From: Chionis minor
Taxonomy: Eukaryota; Chordata; Aves; Charadriiformes; Chionididae
NCBI GenBank assembly: GCA_013398295.1
Contig: VZSF01008219.1
Location: forward strand, 186,001 to 250,000
Reading direction: 5' to 3'
Length of the DNA: 64,000 nt
A program made the position numbers and the translations under genes. A model generated the notes under the pieces. The model was not told the DNA's origin. It searched no databases and saw only the letters and a list, made by a program, of their open reading frames with translations. This document shows, piece after piece, positions 26,141 to 40,171 of the stretch; position 1 is the stretch's first letter, and each line of letters starts with the position of its first letter.

Positions 26141-28781
26141 TTAGAAGGAATAGTTGTTGAGTGCACCTGTTCTGGCTAAAGGTCACGTTTGCAGTTCAGT
26201 AGCCAACCTGACGGAACGCAGACTGATAAACACTTTTGACTACTGCTGTTCCTCATTACTGTTCTTCCCCCAACTCCATCCCTTCAGTTATTCCAGCGTA
26301 ACTGTTTCTGTGGCCACACAGTAAGTCATATTCAGGTACCGAGCCAAGTTAAAAACAACTGTAGGCTATTTAGCTGGATTATTTTTTTCAGCCAAATCCG
26401 TTTAAGGAAAAGCTTAAACTGCCATGGGTACCAGAGGAAATATTAATCATACTGCAGCCTTGCTATAGAGCACTGCACTGTAACCCACTGTATCATTCAC
26501 AGGCACACAGGCTAAGAATGATGATAGATTTGAGGTCCAAGGCAGAATAAAGGAATTGTGAGAGACAGCAGAGTGTGGGGGGGACAAACTGAAAAACCCA
26601 GGAAACATGCAAAAATTACAGAAAGAAGATGATTGTCCTTTGTGTTTCTACAGTCCTGAAGACAAACAAGTTGAAGTGAAAAGCTTACACATCAGCCATT
26701 GTTAGTTCTAATTGTCATTAATACTTTTCAGGATTTTCTAACAATAAAGACTACCACAGAACATAAATGTCACAGAAGGAAGTTTCTACAGTAAAGCAAG
26801 CACCCACACCCAGCATTATAGCTTTTTAGAGTGATAGTTCCTGTGAAATTGTTCTCTGTACCCTCTCACAACACTCCAACACGCAGAGCAGCATATTCAG
26901 AGCCACTGAATAGAGCTATACGAGGCAAGCTCATAAATATCTCAGTACTACTTTTTGATTCATGGATTTGTAAATAAATGGGCTGTTTAAGGTTTCAGTT
27001 TCACATAATTGAGAAAATAATGTATTTTTGTCTTTCATTGTTCAGTTTTCATCTTTATCTTGCAACCTATTTGGAAAGAGCGCATTTTCTTTTCTATATT
27101 GTCTCCAGAGATGGGTTTAAATATGAAATTCGCTTCTTTCCATAGTAATAAAATCTGAAAAGAAAGCAAGACTATTTTAGATTTATGTGGTTATTTCACT
27201 TAGCAAACTTATATTGAATCCATACAGCAACGCTTAGAGGAGCTTCAGCTCCACGCAACGCTTTGTAGTACTGAATGCAGAGCTAGCTGCACTACGTTTC
27301 TGACTTCCCATCTTGTTTTTAGGTCAAATGCATACTATTTTCATGAAGTAGGTTCCTGTGTACAAATACAAAGATGCATAATTAACCTGTAAAAGTACTA
27401 CATAGGACCCACAGTTTGAGAAACACCTAACATCTTAAAAGAGAAAAAAGGCCTTAGAGGTGATCCTGGCAAAAGCCAGCAGCTCAGTTCCCCCAAGGTG
27501 GGAGACTGAAAAATGGCTCCAGATGTTTACACAAGATTTATGCCTATTATTAATTGGCTGAATTGCTGGTAGGTGCCCACTCATGTGCCCTGCAGGGTCT
27601 GAGTATAAGGATTTACAGATAGTGCGGGAAGGCAGTTCTCGCTCAAACACTTGTGAATATTTCATCTGCTGTCATGAGGTTGGCACTTACAGATGAGCCA
27701 CAAGAGGAATGCCCTTTCCAAGAGACTGAAAAAGCCTGGTTTATACAATGAGAATGAAAAAGATGGACATACTGAATGGATTGGCTGCAGCATGGCAGAG
27801 CATGCAATCTGTTTATAGGCTATGAGAGCAGAAAAGTCTCAGAACCAAGTAAGATGAAAAAATAGGACTGGAATCTGTTCTGTGGGTCCACACAGATTCC
27901 TTATATGTTTTCCCCTAAAAATTGCAGGTCCAATTCACTATTCCTTAATAGTTCCCATGCCTGGTGGCAACAGAGAAGAGACAGCTAAAGAATTACACTT
28001 GCAAAAGTCTTAGCACAGATCACTGATATCCAAGAGTACTGTACCGAACAAAGACCTCACACAGAAACTCTGAAGACTGTTCAGACAGAGGAAGGAAATA
28101 CAAATTCCTGATTCCAGTGAAAGTGGAACTGGGAACAAATCCAAAGATATCATTAAAAAGACTCCTTTTATTCTTCCAGAAATGAATAAAAGAGGCAGCA
28201 GCTGCTGTTGAATTTAACATCTCTTTCAGGCCTAGCAACGCTCTTCAGACAATGTGGCCAATCTCAGCTGATACCCATAAGGATGGACTCACACAGTTTC
28301 TACAATGCAGGTTAAAATTTTTAGTCAGTCATTTTAGTCAGCACAAAACGGAGTTATATTATGTTGACTAAAATAAGGAGTCATTTCTATCTGGAATCAG
28401 CAACAAAGAGAAATTCAGAAATCCACTCCAACACTTCAGTCACTTTCTGGACATGACAGCACCGTATCTCACAGCTGAGCTTACAATACCATAGCAATCA
28501 AAACCACCTAAGGTATACCCTGCACAGCAGAAGCACTTTCTCTGTTCTAGGCAGTGCTACATAAATTTCGCCATGTAGCACTGAAATTATTACCACAATA
28601 AGGATAACAAAATGATTTAATGCGTTTTGTATGATGACCATGATCAGCTGAGAGGATCTGTCCTGACTAAAGCAGCCAGATTTCTCTTACTGATCCCATC
28701 ACTTGATTCAAACATGACAGTGAAAAGGGAAGAGATGTAGTAAATTAGTTCATTAGAGCTATCGTTCAGCCAGGAATCACT

Positions 28782-29440
28782 CAACATGAGCTGGCAATGT
28801 GCGCTCACAGCTCTGAAGGCCAACCGCATCCTGGGCTGCATCAAAAGCAGGGTGGCAAGCAGGGCGAGGGAGGGGATCCTGCCCCCCTACTCCACTCTGG
28901 GGAGTCCGCACCCAGAGTACTGTGTCCAGCTCTGAAGCCCCCAACATAAGAAGGACATGGACCTGTTGGAGTGGGTCCAGAGGAGGCCACGAAGATGATC
29001 AGAGCATTAGAGCACCTCTGCTATGAGGACAGGCTGGGAGAGTTGGGGTTGTTCAGCCTGGAGAAGAGAAGAAGAAGAGAAGAGAAGGCTCCGAGGAGAC
29101 GTTATAGCAGCTTTCCAGTATCTGAAAGGGCCTCCAAGAAAGCTGGAGAGGGACTTTTTACAAGGACATGTAGTGATAGGATGAGGGGCGATGGCTTCAA
29201 ACTGGAAGAGGGGAGATTTATATTAGACATTAGGAAGAAATTTTTCACCATGAGGGTGGTGAGACACTGGACAGGTTGACCAGGGAAGCTGTGGATGCTT
29301 CATCCCTGGAGGTGTTCAAGGCCAGGTCGGATGGGGCTTTGAGCAACCTGGTCTAGTGGGAGGTGTCCCTGCCCATGGCCGGGGCGTTGGAACTAGATGA
29401 TGTTTAAGGTCCCTTCCAACCTAAACCTTTCTATGATTCT
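28782..29440 (+). mobile_element. CR1 LINE 3' fragment
   Basis: This copy is antisense to CORIN. It begins at the LNMSWQCAL position of the CR1 frame and runs through [17 protein letters not shown] sequence and the 3' UTR to CTATGATTCT. It is the same subfamily as 9896-11704; for example, both read AACATGAGCTGGCAATGTGC near the truncation. A purine-rich expansion of GAAGA units near 29065-29090 interrupts the coding frame. It is 5'-truncated and has no function as a transposon. Confidence 0.93.
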
Positions 29441-30261
29441 AAATAAATATTATTAAGAATATTGCTACAATTATAAACTTTTTTTACAATCTTGCACCAT
29501 CTGCCAAAACTTCTCCTAAAAAAAGTCAAATTCCTGAAAATTCTCACCTGATTTTTATCATGCAAATGCTGAACATACTGTTCATTTAGTTTACAGAAAT
29601 GTCTCTTGCAAAAATGAAGCTCCTGCTATGCCTGAGAATTCAGGTTACAAGATTTTTTGTTGTTGGCAAACAAAATTTACATTTGGCAGAGACAAGTCAC
29701 AGTGAAATGGAAGTCCTCTGAATCACACAGAGATATTTCAACCACAGCATTGCTACAGAAATTCTGTAATGACAGTGAGTAAATCATACACTGCACAGCT
29801 GCTCTAACTATTTGTATGACCAGGATAATAAAGGCACCCAAAACAACATTGTGCCTAAGGGACAGCCTCCCATTTCCACAGACCATTGTGACAGGTACCC
29901 TTAATTTCATGTAGATTTCCAGAACTCATGCTTCCCTGTGCACTTCAGAGCACTGTCAAATGGAAGACCTCAAGAATCAGCATAAGTTAAAACTTTCTGA
30001 GCTGCATCTTTTCAGGAATCCTAAAGAATCACAGACACATCTAGCACTCATTTACACTCTAGGCTCTTCTCCATCATGTAGAAATTCATTGTTAATCCAT
30101 TATCATGCTGCTTCCTCACATTAAAGTTGTTTCACAAAGACTTCAAGTTGGCAGGAGCAGATGTCATCAAAAGAAAGATGCTGTCCTACCCTTCCTCAGC
30201 CTGGCTTCTGAACTTCTCCCCACCTCTCTTCCCTCTCTCTTTGTGCCAGCATGACACTTCA

Positions 30262-30597
30262 TCATTGATCTCAGCAATGCTTATAAATATATAAAGGGTA
30301 GATATCAAGAGGATGGGGCCAGACTCTCTTCAGTGGTGTCCAGCAACAGGACAAGGGGCAACGGGCACAAACTGGAACACAGGAAATTCTGTCTGAATAT
30401 GAGGAAAAACTTCTTTGAGGGTGACAGAGCACTGGAACAGGCTGCCCAGAGAGGTTGAGGAATCTCCTCTGGAGATATTCAAAACCCACCTGGATGTGAT
30501 CCTGTCCAACCTGCTCTGGGTGAACCTGCCTTGGCAGGGGAATTGGACTAGATGATCTCTGAAGGTCCCTTCCAATCCCCACCATTCTGTGATTCGT
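30262..30597 (+). mobile_element. CR1 LINE 3' fragment (other subfamily)
   Basis: This short CR1 tail is antisense to CORIN. It starts with TGATCTCAGCAATGCTTATA, continues through GAGCACTGGAACAGGCTGCC, and ends in GGTCCCTTCCAATCC followed by CATTCTGTGATTC. The 3' sequence (LPRQ/GWT-type tail with TTGGCAGGGG) differs from the other copies in the window and marks a separate CR1 subfamily. The frame is broken. Confidence 0.9.
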
Positions 30598-30765
30598 GCT
30601 GTTACACAATGAATCAGATCAGTCCTTCCCAATTTAATTCCTGACCCGGTATGTTATGGAGCTGAAAAAATACTCCTGCCAGAACATGGAAAGAGCACTT
30701 CTGAGTTGGGGAATAACAAGTAGAAAAATAGGATAAGACTGGTTCTTTCAGCAGCACTACCATAA

Positions 30766-30920
30766 AACAGTGGTCTGGAACATGTTCTCCAGAGATGTTG
30801 TGGAACCTCCAGCCTTAGAGATACTCAAAACTCAACTGGTAATGGTTGGCCCTGATCTGAGCGAGGGGTGGACTAGAAGAGCTCCAGAGGCCCTTCCCAC
30901 CTGCATGATTTTGCGATTCT
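30766..30920 (+). mobile_element. Short degraded CR1 3' end
   Basis: A short, diverged CR1-like 3' end follows the previous copy by about 170 bases in the same orientation. It contains GTTCTCCAGAGATGTTGTGG, TTGGCCCTGATCTGAGCGAG, GGGTGGACTAGAAGAGCTCC and CCTTCCCACCTGCATGATTT, the usual order of the CR1 3' UTR. It has its own 3' end, so it is an independent insertion and not a piece of its neighbour. The left edge is uncertain and could extend to about 30720. Confidence 0.75.
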
Positions 30921-33900
30921 AATTTTCCTGTCCTGCTCGGCCTGTGAGTAGCATGGTACTTAGCACTATGGTCTCCAGCAGGGTGACAATAACTTCTCAC
31001 AGGAGACACAAACTTAGGAAAGGTTAGTGTGTCTCACTAACTGAACTCTCATTACTTTTTAAGTGCAGATGGCTTAAAAGTTATTCGTTAATAAACCAGT
31101 CGCTAAAAGAGGCTAAACATGAGCTGAAAAGCATATGAATTCTTGGAGAACCCTTTAATCAATGTTCAGTCCAAAACTCTTTTGTTTATTAACTTCTACA
31201 CAAAATGGTGTACTCATATCTACTAAAGGAGTTTTGCTGTAATAAGATAAAATGTTCCCTCATCCGTACCTTTCTGGTTTTGATTCCAGATGTACAATTC
31301 TGATAGGGAACTATCAGTGTTAATACTCCTGCAATGTTTGTGAAAATGAAGGTTTTAGTGAAAGCTCATGTGCTACAATTATTGCAATTTATTAAACGAA
31401 ATAAATCTCATTTTGTAAGAACAAAATATGTTTTCCTAGCAGATATATCAAATTGACAAACATTAACAAAAAGACATGTTCATTTTATGATTTGTTGTAA
31501 ACAGTTATTTCAGCTACTTAAATGATCAGTATTTATTTTTAAGTAATAATATATTGCACATGTAGGAGGATGACCTGTGATCTCTAGTTAGCATACCAAC
31601 TCAGAAATCAGAAACCACAGCTTATAATAGATAACACACACAGCAAATCATTAGGACAACAGGGCTGGAGGCAATCAATCAGTAAAATACGCATTCAGAA
31701 AATAACCAGTCCTCCTGATTTTCTTTTCTGCCTCCTTCCCTTCTCTTAACTCCCCTGAGTAGCACTGTGAAATATGTTTTCAAAGGGACATTCCCATGCC
31801 CAGATTGTTCTCAAAAATGTTTCTCTGCTTGATAACCTTTTAACTCTGGTCTATCCATAATTACTCACAACACGCACTTTGAAAGAAGGTTTTTCTGTGA
31901 TTTGGAAAACTTTTCATGGTGAGCACATTAGATCAGTGAAGAGGGTGAAACACTGCATGCAATTTTGGTGCTGCCTACTATGGCAAAAGCTGGCTTCACA
32001 CCCACTGGACCACAGACATTATTCTAGCCAATGTAGGATGCCATTGCCTATATATATTACTTCTCTAGCTTTTCATTTCTTAATTAATTTCTTAAGCAAT
32101 CTCTTCCTTCTGTATATTGACTTCTCTACAAACTATACATACTAGTAATTGTAAGTAACCTTTGTTTGTGGACTGGGAAAGGACAGTTCTCTGAATGGGG
32201 GGAAAACATTCTTTCCATCAACTAATGTCTGTGTCCTGCTTTCTCTATATAATGTCCCTGGTTTGCCCTTCCCCTACACCGCATCTGCCATCTACTGGCA
32301 CATTACTGTAAAAGAGTTTGGCATCAGAGACTTTCAGGAGCTTTGATGTAAGGGCCTGTACCTAGCTCCAGTGCTACCCCTAGCTATGGGGAAGGTCAGT
32401 GACATGCGGAGTCTTTCATAGGCCCATCCACACAGCTAAGCCATGACATTGATATAGACGCTTTCAGAGACTCTGTGACTTTTCAGAGACACATAAGCCA
32501 AAATTTGGGGATTAACTTCTGTAGGTATATCCACAGGTACATAAACTTCATAAACAGAAGTTCCCCTAAAGTAAACACATATTCTCTTCTACTTCCCTTA
32601 CCTTCCTAGCTCCCAACAGCCATGATAAAGAGCTTACCACGTGTTAGAGCAACCTCCCTGCCAAATTTCAGTTCCACTGCTCATATACTTGGAGGTACTA
32701 GGAACTCGTGGTGATTACAGGAATAGTTTTTCATGAATAACCCATTTTTTTCTTTCTGTTTTTGCCCAGAAGAGATATTAGGTATAAAAATTTTGAAATG
32801 GTGCTCTTTCTGCTTTTTTTTTTCCCAAAATTATAAACATCTGGAGTAAGGGTCCTCTAAGAAAACATGTTAACCAACTTTAGATATAGGCATTTTGGTA
32901 ATACCACATCGTAAGCTATACTTTCCCTAGCACATGTTGCAAAATCAAACTTGATATTTGTCACCTTTATACTGTCTGAGCTTAGGACCAAGTAGTAATG
33001 GCTTCTAAGGTGATGAGTATAACACGTTGACTTCAAGGTCTGAGTTCTGAGAGAAAATGCAAAGTGTAACGTTCTTGTTAGCACATTTTTCTCTGCCTTA
33101 CAATTAACAGTTACACAATGCTAATAAAAGAACTCATGAAGTATGAAATTATTCATGAGTAATACAGGCTGCATTGAGAAGAAAGATTTATCTTCAGAAA
33201 TGCTTCTTTTTGTATGCTGTTTCTTCATTTCTTTCTTGGCAAGATGGTCAACACCAACCTTTCAGAAATATGGCAGCACTCCTTTCTTTGAAGTCTGATG
33301 TAAACCAGCTGTTTATTAACTCAACATCTTACTTGTATCCCATGAAGAACATGTTCTAGTCATAGGACAGCAGAAATAAAATTTAGTTTCTTGAACAATC
33401 TTTCCTCAGAGTGGGAGTTGGGGTTTGAGGTTTTTTTCCTTCTAATTCCTTTCTCTGTGCAAGTACTCTGTCACTTTCTGAATCTGCATATTGTAGATTT
33501 TCCTTGTTCCTATGTATCCATTTATTACTTATTCAATTTTATGTTTGAACTATCTCTGATTTGATTCATTGTCCTTTTATTTAGGAAAAGAATTCAGGTA
33601 TGTTCAGCACATTCACTAAAACTTGGTTTCAATCATGACCTTGCATATGATATCCATTATTGTACATAAATATTTCCAGAAGTACACGGGAACACTTTAG
33701 TGCTATTTTGCAGATATCTTAAGGAGACATTTTTGCTACTTTGAATCTCTACCCTGTGCATTACACCTGCCAGACATTTCACTCTCTTGTTGCTGTAAAT
33801 CAGTTCTATTTCACCTTGAATTAGTGCATTATCAATTTGAGTGTAGACTGGAACTGAAACTGAGTATTTACATTGTGTAGGAAATACTTTACTAAATGTT

Positions 33901-34551
33901 TCTCAGGGCATGTTGACTATCTGCCATTAGCAACTCTATCCTCAGTGTTTTACTTCTGAAAGAATTAGACCATGCAATTACTATGATTATAACTACTGGT
34001 GAAATTACAGCATAAGGCATATTGACTGGCGAAAGGGCACAATGAAAGAAAAAAGTGTTCACTTGTTCTGCTGTTGTGGGCTGCCCAAGTAACACACACC
34101 CTGTGTGTTCCTCAGTTTTTCTGCTAAACAGTAACAATTACATCAATTTTCATTGTAGAATCCATTAAATCCAAGAATGAAAGACACAGAAATGAATAAC
34201 AGTGGCAGATAGAGCACGCTATTCATGTGGGCAAGCATTCACAACTTTATTGCACTCTCCTCTAACTTTTGTGTTCACTTGTGACAGGATTCGACTACAC
34301 GTTTTTCATTAGCTGGATCTCTGAGGTTGTGTGGTTCAAGACACAATTGTGCTTACATGAACCACAACTAGATTTGAAGACTGAAGGCTGGATTATGACT
34401 CGGTTATGTATTCAATGACAGATTTTACAACAGTGTGTTTTCTTGTATATAATCAGCCTGTTGGATTCTCAAGGGCTCAAAGCCAAGACATAGCAATATT
34501 TAAAACAAAACACATGTGATTTGAAACTTTCAAGATATAAAGCCCTTAGAA

Positions 34552-34893
34552 AAACAGAATCATTTAGGTTGGAAAGGACCTTTAAGATCATCAAGTCCAA
34601 CTGTGAACCATAACACTGCCAAGTTACCACTAAACCATGTCCCTAATCACCACATTTACTCATCTTTTAAATACCTCCAGGGATGGCGATTCCACCACTT
34701 CCCTGGGCAGCCTGTTCCAATGCTTGACAACCCTTTCCATGAAAAATTTTTCCTAGTATCTGATCTAAGCCTCCCCTGGTGCAACTTGAGGCCGCTTCCT
34801 CTTGTCCTATCGCTTGTTACTTGGGAGAAGAGATTGACCTCCCCCTCACTACAACCTCCTTTCAGGTAGTTGTAGAGAGTGATAAGGTCCCTT
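34552..34893 (-). mobile_element. CR1 LINE 3' fragment
   Basis: A 0.34 kb CR1 3' end in the same orientation as CORIN. On the plus strand it begins with ACAGAATCATTTAGGTTGGA and runs back through the 3' UTR into the last part of the open frame (the GLKLHQG-like and RKNF-like region). It stops near the LYNYLKGG codons. It belongs to the same subfamily as the copies at 15549, 35320, 50385 and 51687, and it carries its own 3' end, so it is independent of the copy 430 bases to its right. Confidence 0.93.
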
Positions 34894-35319
34894 CTGTAAG
34901 ATCTTCTGTTTCAAGACCAATGACTAGAATTGATGGATCTCCTTGATAGACAACCATTTTCAAAACTGCAACTGGAATAACCTCTTTGAGTCATCTTAAC
35001 TTGCTTGGTTTAAAGAGACACCATCAAAAAGCAAGCATATTAAAAGGATGAAGCAACTCCTCCAGGGTGTAAAAAGCCACACTTCAAACTCAGGAAACAA
35101 CTAGTAGACACTTTATAAGCATCTGACAGCAGGCTCCACCCCATGTGCTTGGGTCGTTGCAGAAATACACTGGACAGTCATGAGAAGAACATAAAAAGAC
35201 AAGGTAGTGGGGGGGTAGGAGAAAACCATCCCACTTTCTTCCTCAGAGGACTGGTAAGTGATTGTCACCAGCGCTGTAGCTTAACTCTTCAAATCGGGTA
35301 GCACCATTTCGAATGAAAC

Positions 35320-36219
35320 CATCACAGAATCACTTAAGTTGGAAGAGACCTTTGAGATCATTGAATCCAACCATAAACCTAACACAGCCAAAAACAATCC
35401 TAAACCATGTCCCTCAGCACCACATCTACCCAACTTTTCAATACCTCCAGGGATGGTGATTCCACCACCTCCTTGGGCAGCCTGTTCCAATGCTTGACAA
35501 CGCCTTCCATGAAATATTTTTCCTAATATCCAATCTAAACCTCCCCTGGCGTAAATTAAGGACATTTCCTTTTGTCCTATCATTTGTTACTTGGAAGAAG
35601 AAAGAGACCAACCCCTACCTCGCTACACCCTCCTTGCAGGTAGTTGTAGAGAGTGATAAGGTCTCCCCTCAGCCTCCTGTTCTCCAGGCTGAACAACCCC
35701 AGTTCCCTCAGCGGCTCCTCACAAGACTTGTGCTCCAGACCCCTCACCAGCTTCGTTGCCCTTCTCTGGACACGCTCCAGCACCTCAATGTCTTTCTTGT
35801 AGGGAGGGGCCCAAAACTGAACACAGGATTCGAGGTGGGGCCTCACCAGTGCCGAGTACAGGGGGATGGTAACTCCTCTAGTCCTGCTGGCCACACTGTT
35901 CCTGATACAAGCCAGGATGGTATTAGCCTTCTTGGCCACCTGGGCACACTGCTGGCTCATATTCAGCCAGCTGTCAACCAACACCCCCAGGTCCTTCTCT
36001 GCCAGGCAGCTTTCCAGCCGCTCTTCCCCAAGCCTGTAGCGCTGCATGGGGTTGTTGTGACCCAAGCGCTGGACCTGGCACTTGGCCTTGTTGAACCTCA
36101 TGCCATTGTCCTCGGCCCATCGATCCAGCCTGTCCAGATCCCTCTGTAGAGCCTTCCTACCCTCAAGCAGATTGACACTCCCACACAACTTGGTGTCATC
36201 TGCAAACTTACTGAGGGTG
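35320..36219 (-). mobile_element. CR1 LINE, 0.9 kb
   Basis: This copy has the orientation of CORIN. Its 3' end is at 35320 (ATCACAGAATCACTTAAGTT on the plus strand). The minus-strand frame is open for about 200 codons (36188-35580), from just after the FADD box through [18 protein letters not shown] and [17 protein letters not shown], then shifts frame. The 5' truncation falls at CACCCTCAGTAAG, just before the FADD codons, within about 6 bases of the corresponding point in the copy at 51687. A local tandem repeat abuts this edge (36224-36280). Confidence 0.95.
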
Positions 36220-36223
36220 ATAG

Positions 36224-36280
36224 GATTATAATAAGGGATTCTAAACTATCATAGGTAAGATTGTGATAAGGGATTCTAAA
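36224..36280. repeat. Imperfect tandem repeat at a CR1 edge
   Basis: A 22-base unit ending in ATAAGGGATTCTAAA occurs at 36224-36245 and again at 36259-36280, with two mismatches and a 35-base period. The first copy begins five bases beyond the 5' truncation point of the CR1 at 35320-36219, so it may record a rearrangement at insertion or a later slippage event. Confidence 0.8.
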
Positions 36281-39200
36281 TGTCCTTCCAAGGTTTCTCA
36301 ACACGGTTACTTCAAAAACTACTCTGAAACCATAACTTCACAACTGCCATTCTGCAGCTTTTAAGCAAAGTTGTCTGTGCACTATAAATTGACATCTCCA
36401 CTGAGGTGCCTAATAAAAAGATCGCATAGCAGCAACAGGTTACCTATCAGACTGCTTACCCAGAGTTCCTATCAGCTGCTATTTTGTCTTGCCATATTTA
36501 CCTACTTTTGTTACCAGACTTAGGTAGATTAAAAGACGACTGAATCATGCCAGTGCAGGACTGCCTATCCAAACTCATACATATTCATACATCGTTCATG
36601 CACAATTAAATCTATTTGCAGTAGATTTGTAGAATACTGTAGAATGCAGTAATACTTTGCATTATAGATACTGAGTTAAATGTATACTGATAGCTTCCTG
36701 TTGAAAGTCTTAAAATACAAATTCTCATTAGCTGTATAAACAAGAACTATGTGACCCTGTCAACTTCTTCTCCTAAACACTTCAAAAGTCTTAATTAACT
36801 CTAAAAAATAGGTTTTATGTAATGTCTTCTTATTTTAAAAAGTCTAAATGTGCACTGTGATAAAAGAAATTCAAATAAAAAATAATTCCACTATAAGCAG
36901 GAGAAGCAAAGAACATGGATAAGCTTAGAGTGCAGTTCACAAAAGCAGGGAAAGGGAAATAAAATAGCCACCTCACTGATCTCATTCATAGGTTATATAA
37001 AATGTGACAGACAGAGATCCTTGACTCTCTGGTTTGATTCTTTGCAATATTCTAAGAGGATCTGAAATAAGTTTTCTTCCTCTCCTTCCTTGTACCTCAC
37101 CCCAAATTTGTTTTACACCATTGTCAGCTTATAATAAAAGACACCACATATATTTCTGGATTTGTTTTTTGGACCTAATACTTCATCCTAGTTTATGTCC
37201 TTAATGAAAATGAGACATTTTATCGTCTTCCTTTTTATAAATCAGAGAGAATAAATCAAGACAACATACCAGAAAAAAAACCACAAAATTGAATTTGCCA
37301 CTATGATTCATAACAGAGCAGCTCTTCAAAGGATATTTATTTGACTGCATACAAACTATTCACAGCTTCTTAGAAACTTTTTCCTATTAACCTAATTTTT
37401 ACTAGTTAATGTTGCCTACGCCCAACATACCATTCTGATTCTGACCTCTTTAGCTTTCTACAAGTCTTTATCTGGCTACTGTTGTGTGTAGCATAGATAT
37501 TACAGCACAGCAAAAATACGTGTTACATATAGTCTTGCCATGATAAACTCGTTTGTAAGAAAGAGCCTAAAAATCAAAGAAAGCATTTTCCCTTCATCAT
37601 TCCCTTTTCTCCTTTAGAATGAACCTGAGAGAAAATAAAAATTAAAAAAACAAAAAGTCAAATAACGGTGGAGAGTTTTTTCCTCTTATTTCTTAGGCAT
37701 TAGATCACAACTAAGTGAATAAATGATTATGAGTCAAATGAATTTGCAGACTTTAATCAAGAGGAAAAATAACGTACCTAAAGGCACAGGATGTAAGTGT
37801 TACAGGTTCAGTTTTCCGCTTTACTACAAATTTCTTGCTCAGCCTTGTCTTCCCTAGCTGTTAATGTGACAGTATTACTTTTTCTTCCTATCCTTTACTT
37901 GTTTTTCTCAGCTGGGCTATAAACTTTCAGAGGCAGCAGGGTGCCCCTGAGTGCATGTTTGTACAGCTTCCAGCATAAAAAGCCATCGTCTCAGATGGAC
38001 TCTCTGAGCCCTAACTGAAGACCAACCACTTCACAACTTTATTTTCAAAGATGTCTGACATGAAAAAAACCCATAGTGAGTAAACAGATACAGAAATGCA
38101 AGGTGCATTAGAATTTTACCTTGAGGGCATATTATACTTTTAATTTGCAACACCCTTAATACTATTTTCTACGCAGAGCTTTAATTAAGTTTGACCTCCA
38201 AAGATTTGAGACTCTGGGCATCTATCAATGAAAGACATTTCCTCAGCTTTCTGGAATACACTTCTACACAGAGGGTTAGTGGAAGTACTTGAGCTATTAG
38301 TTTCTGTTTTAGAAGACGGCATGACAGCCAAGAGGTATTATGAGAATCCATAACCTTAAAATTTATTCCCATGATAAAAAGTGCAAAATAAGCCATGTAC
38401 ATAGGCCTTCAGGATCTTACATAGCTTGCCTATTTTACCAAGTCTTTTCATGAAACAGGAGTATTCACAGAGTGCAAGAAATAGTAGAAAGCATCATTCG
38501 ATGAGTCTGTTTGCATTATGCAATTATAGGCTGATCCCCTATGAACTTCTCTATTTATTTTGAATCTTTAAATTTTACACTAATTTTGGTTTTAAAATAC
38601 ACCTTTTTTTTTTCTTTCAAAAAACTGAAAACACTGCACACTAAAATTTTTCAGATTTTTTTTCTTCTTGAATGCAATAGCTGAAGTCCATAGGACTTGG
38701 GGAATCCAATGCACGTGAGTTGCTATAAATAAACATCCAATACATTACAGTAATTGACCTTTGTCCCATGCTTAGTGTCTCCCAATGGTAAAGTAAAATA
38801 AAATTCACTAGCTTAAACCATTAATCATGACCAACAACTCTGAGTACAGATCTTTCTTACAACAAATAAAGTACTAGTGTTGCATTTGGTGGTAACAGGT
38901 TGCAGACTGATCTACCCAAAAGGACGAAGTTACTCCCTTGAATGTTTTAGAAGTCATTAGTTAAGCACATCAGCTAGTTTAAGATGTTTTGCATCATTGG
39001 TGTTACTTTTCAGGATTGAGTCATGCTCCTCCCAAGGAGGACGAAATTTCATAATGCCTTTAAATAAACAGTCTCTTACTATTCAAATTATGAGTAAGTA
39101 AAAAGCAAGCAAAAAGTCTTACTGCACTTCAACTTTCTATGTTCCATTCTCACACAGGTTTTAATCGTACTTTCAAACTTTACCTTTACTAGAAAGTAGT

Positions 39201-40171
39201 ATTTTAAAGGTATTGTTATATATTTTCTTAAAAGAGCAGGCTAGCTGATTGTACATCCTGTCATTGGAATTAAATACAGCTTTTAGAATCACTATCTTTT
39301 TACTGCCACACAGGATTTTCATTGCAGTAAGACACAAAAGAATAATTTTGAAGAGCAACAGTATTGTGGTAGTGTTCAGAAATCCCGGTACCTAACTACA
39401 TTGTGTGTTACACAAAGACTGAAGATGCTCTCTGCCTAGAAACTTAATCTCCTTCAAGTGTTAACGAATACAATGTTTAGAAACACATGAAAAATAAATG
39501 TGAAACAGACATAAGTTTAAATATCAGAGCAAAGCTGTGTAATGACAGCATACTGTATGCCAAGGATTAGTGTTTGTAGCATTCCTTCTTGTTGCTTCTT
39601 GTAAAGCGTTGTTATAATTATTGCTCCCATGGCTGCAGCTGCCAACACAGACTCTCTCGACAATACCTAAGAATAGACATCTGAGCATCACATGAGTTTC
39701 ATTTCTTCTCTACTGTTCGCAACATTTGTCAAATTATGCTTTACATAAATTCGAAACAATTGCACTGTAAACCAAAGAAGTATCAATAGATGAAAAATTA
39801 TGACCAGAGATGCACTGGCAATTAGAATGAAACAGCTGTAATTGACTGGAGGAACTAGTAACTACGTCAGTGTGATACTGTATGTTAAAAACAAGCATAG
39901 TCCCAAAAAAGGGCTACAGCACATGGCCATGTCCCCATTCATTATCATCAGAGTCTTTCCACAGTGGCTCTTCTGCTTCTCCTTCAGTATGTTTCTACTT
40001 CCCAAACTCCCCTATTCAACAGACCTAAAACAGACCTGTTTTTTCCTTTTTTTGTATCTGAACTCAACGCATACAAAGTAACTTCCCCCTATGATACCAA
40101 GAGCTTTTCATACCAACAAAGAGCTTTCTCCAGATCCATCATGTTCAAACTAGGACAAGATCTCATTGAGA

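Noticed and set aside
30262..30920. Adjacent CR1 pieces as one element split by an insertion
   Set aside because: Each piece has its own 3' end and they overlap in the consensus, so they are separate insertions. The same reasoning applies to 34552/35320 and 50385/51687.
35490..36149. 219-codon plus-strand open frame, the longest in the window
   Set aside because: It is the antisense of the well-preserved CR1 frame at 35580-36188 and has no independent support.
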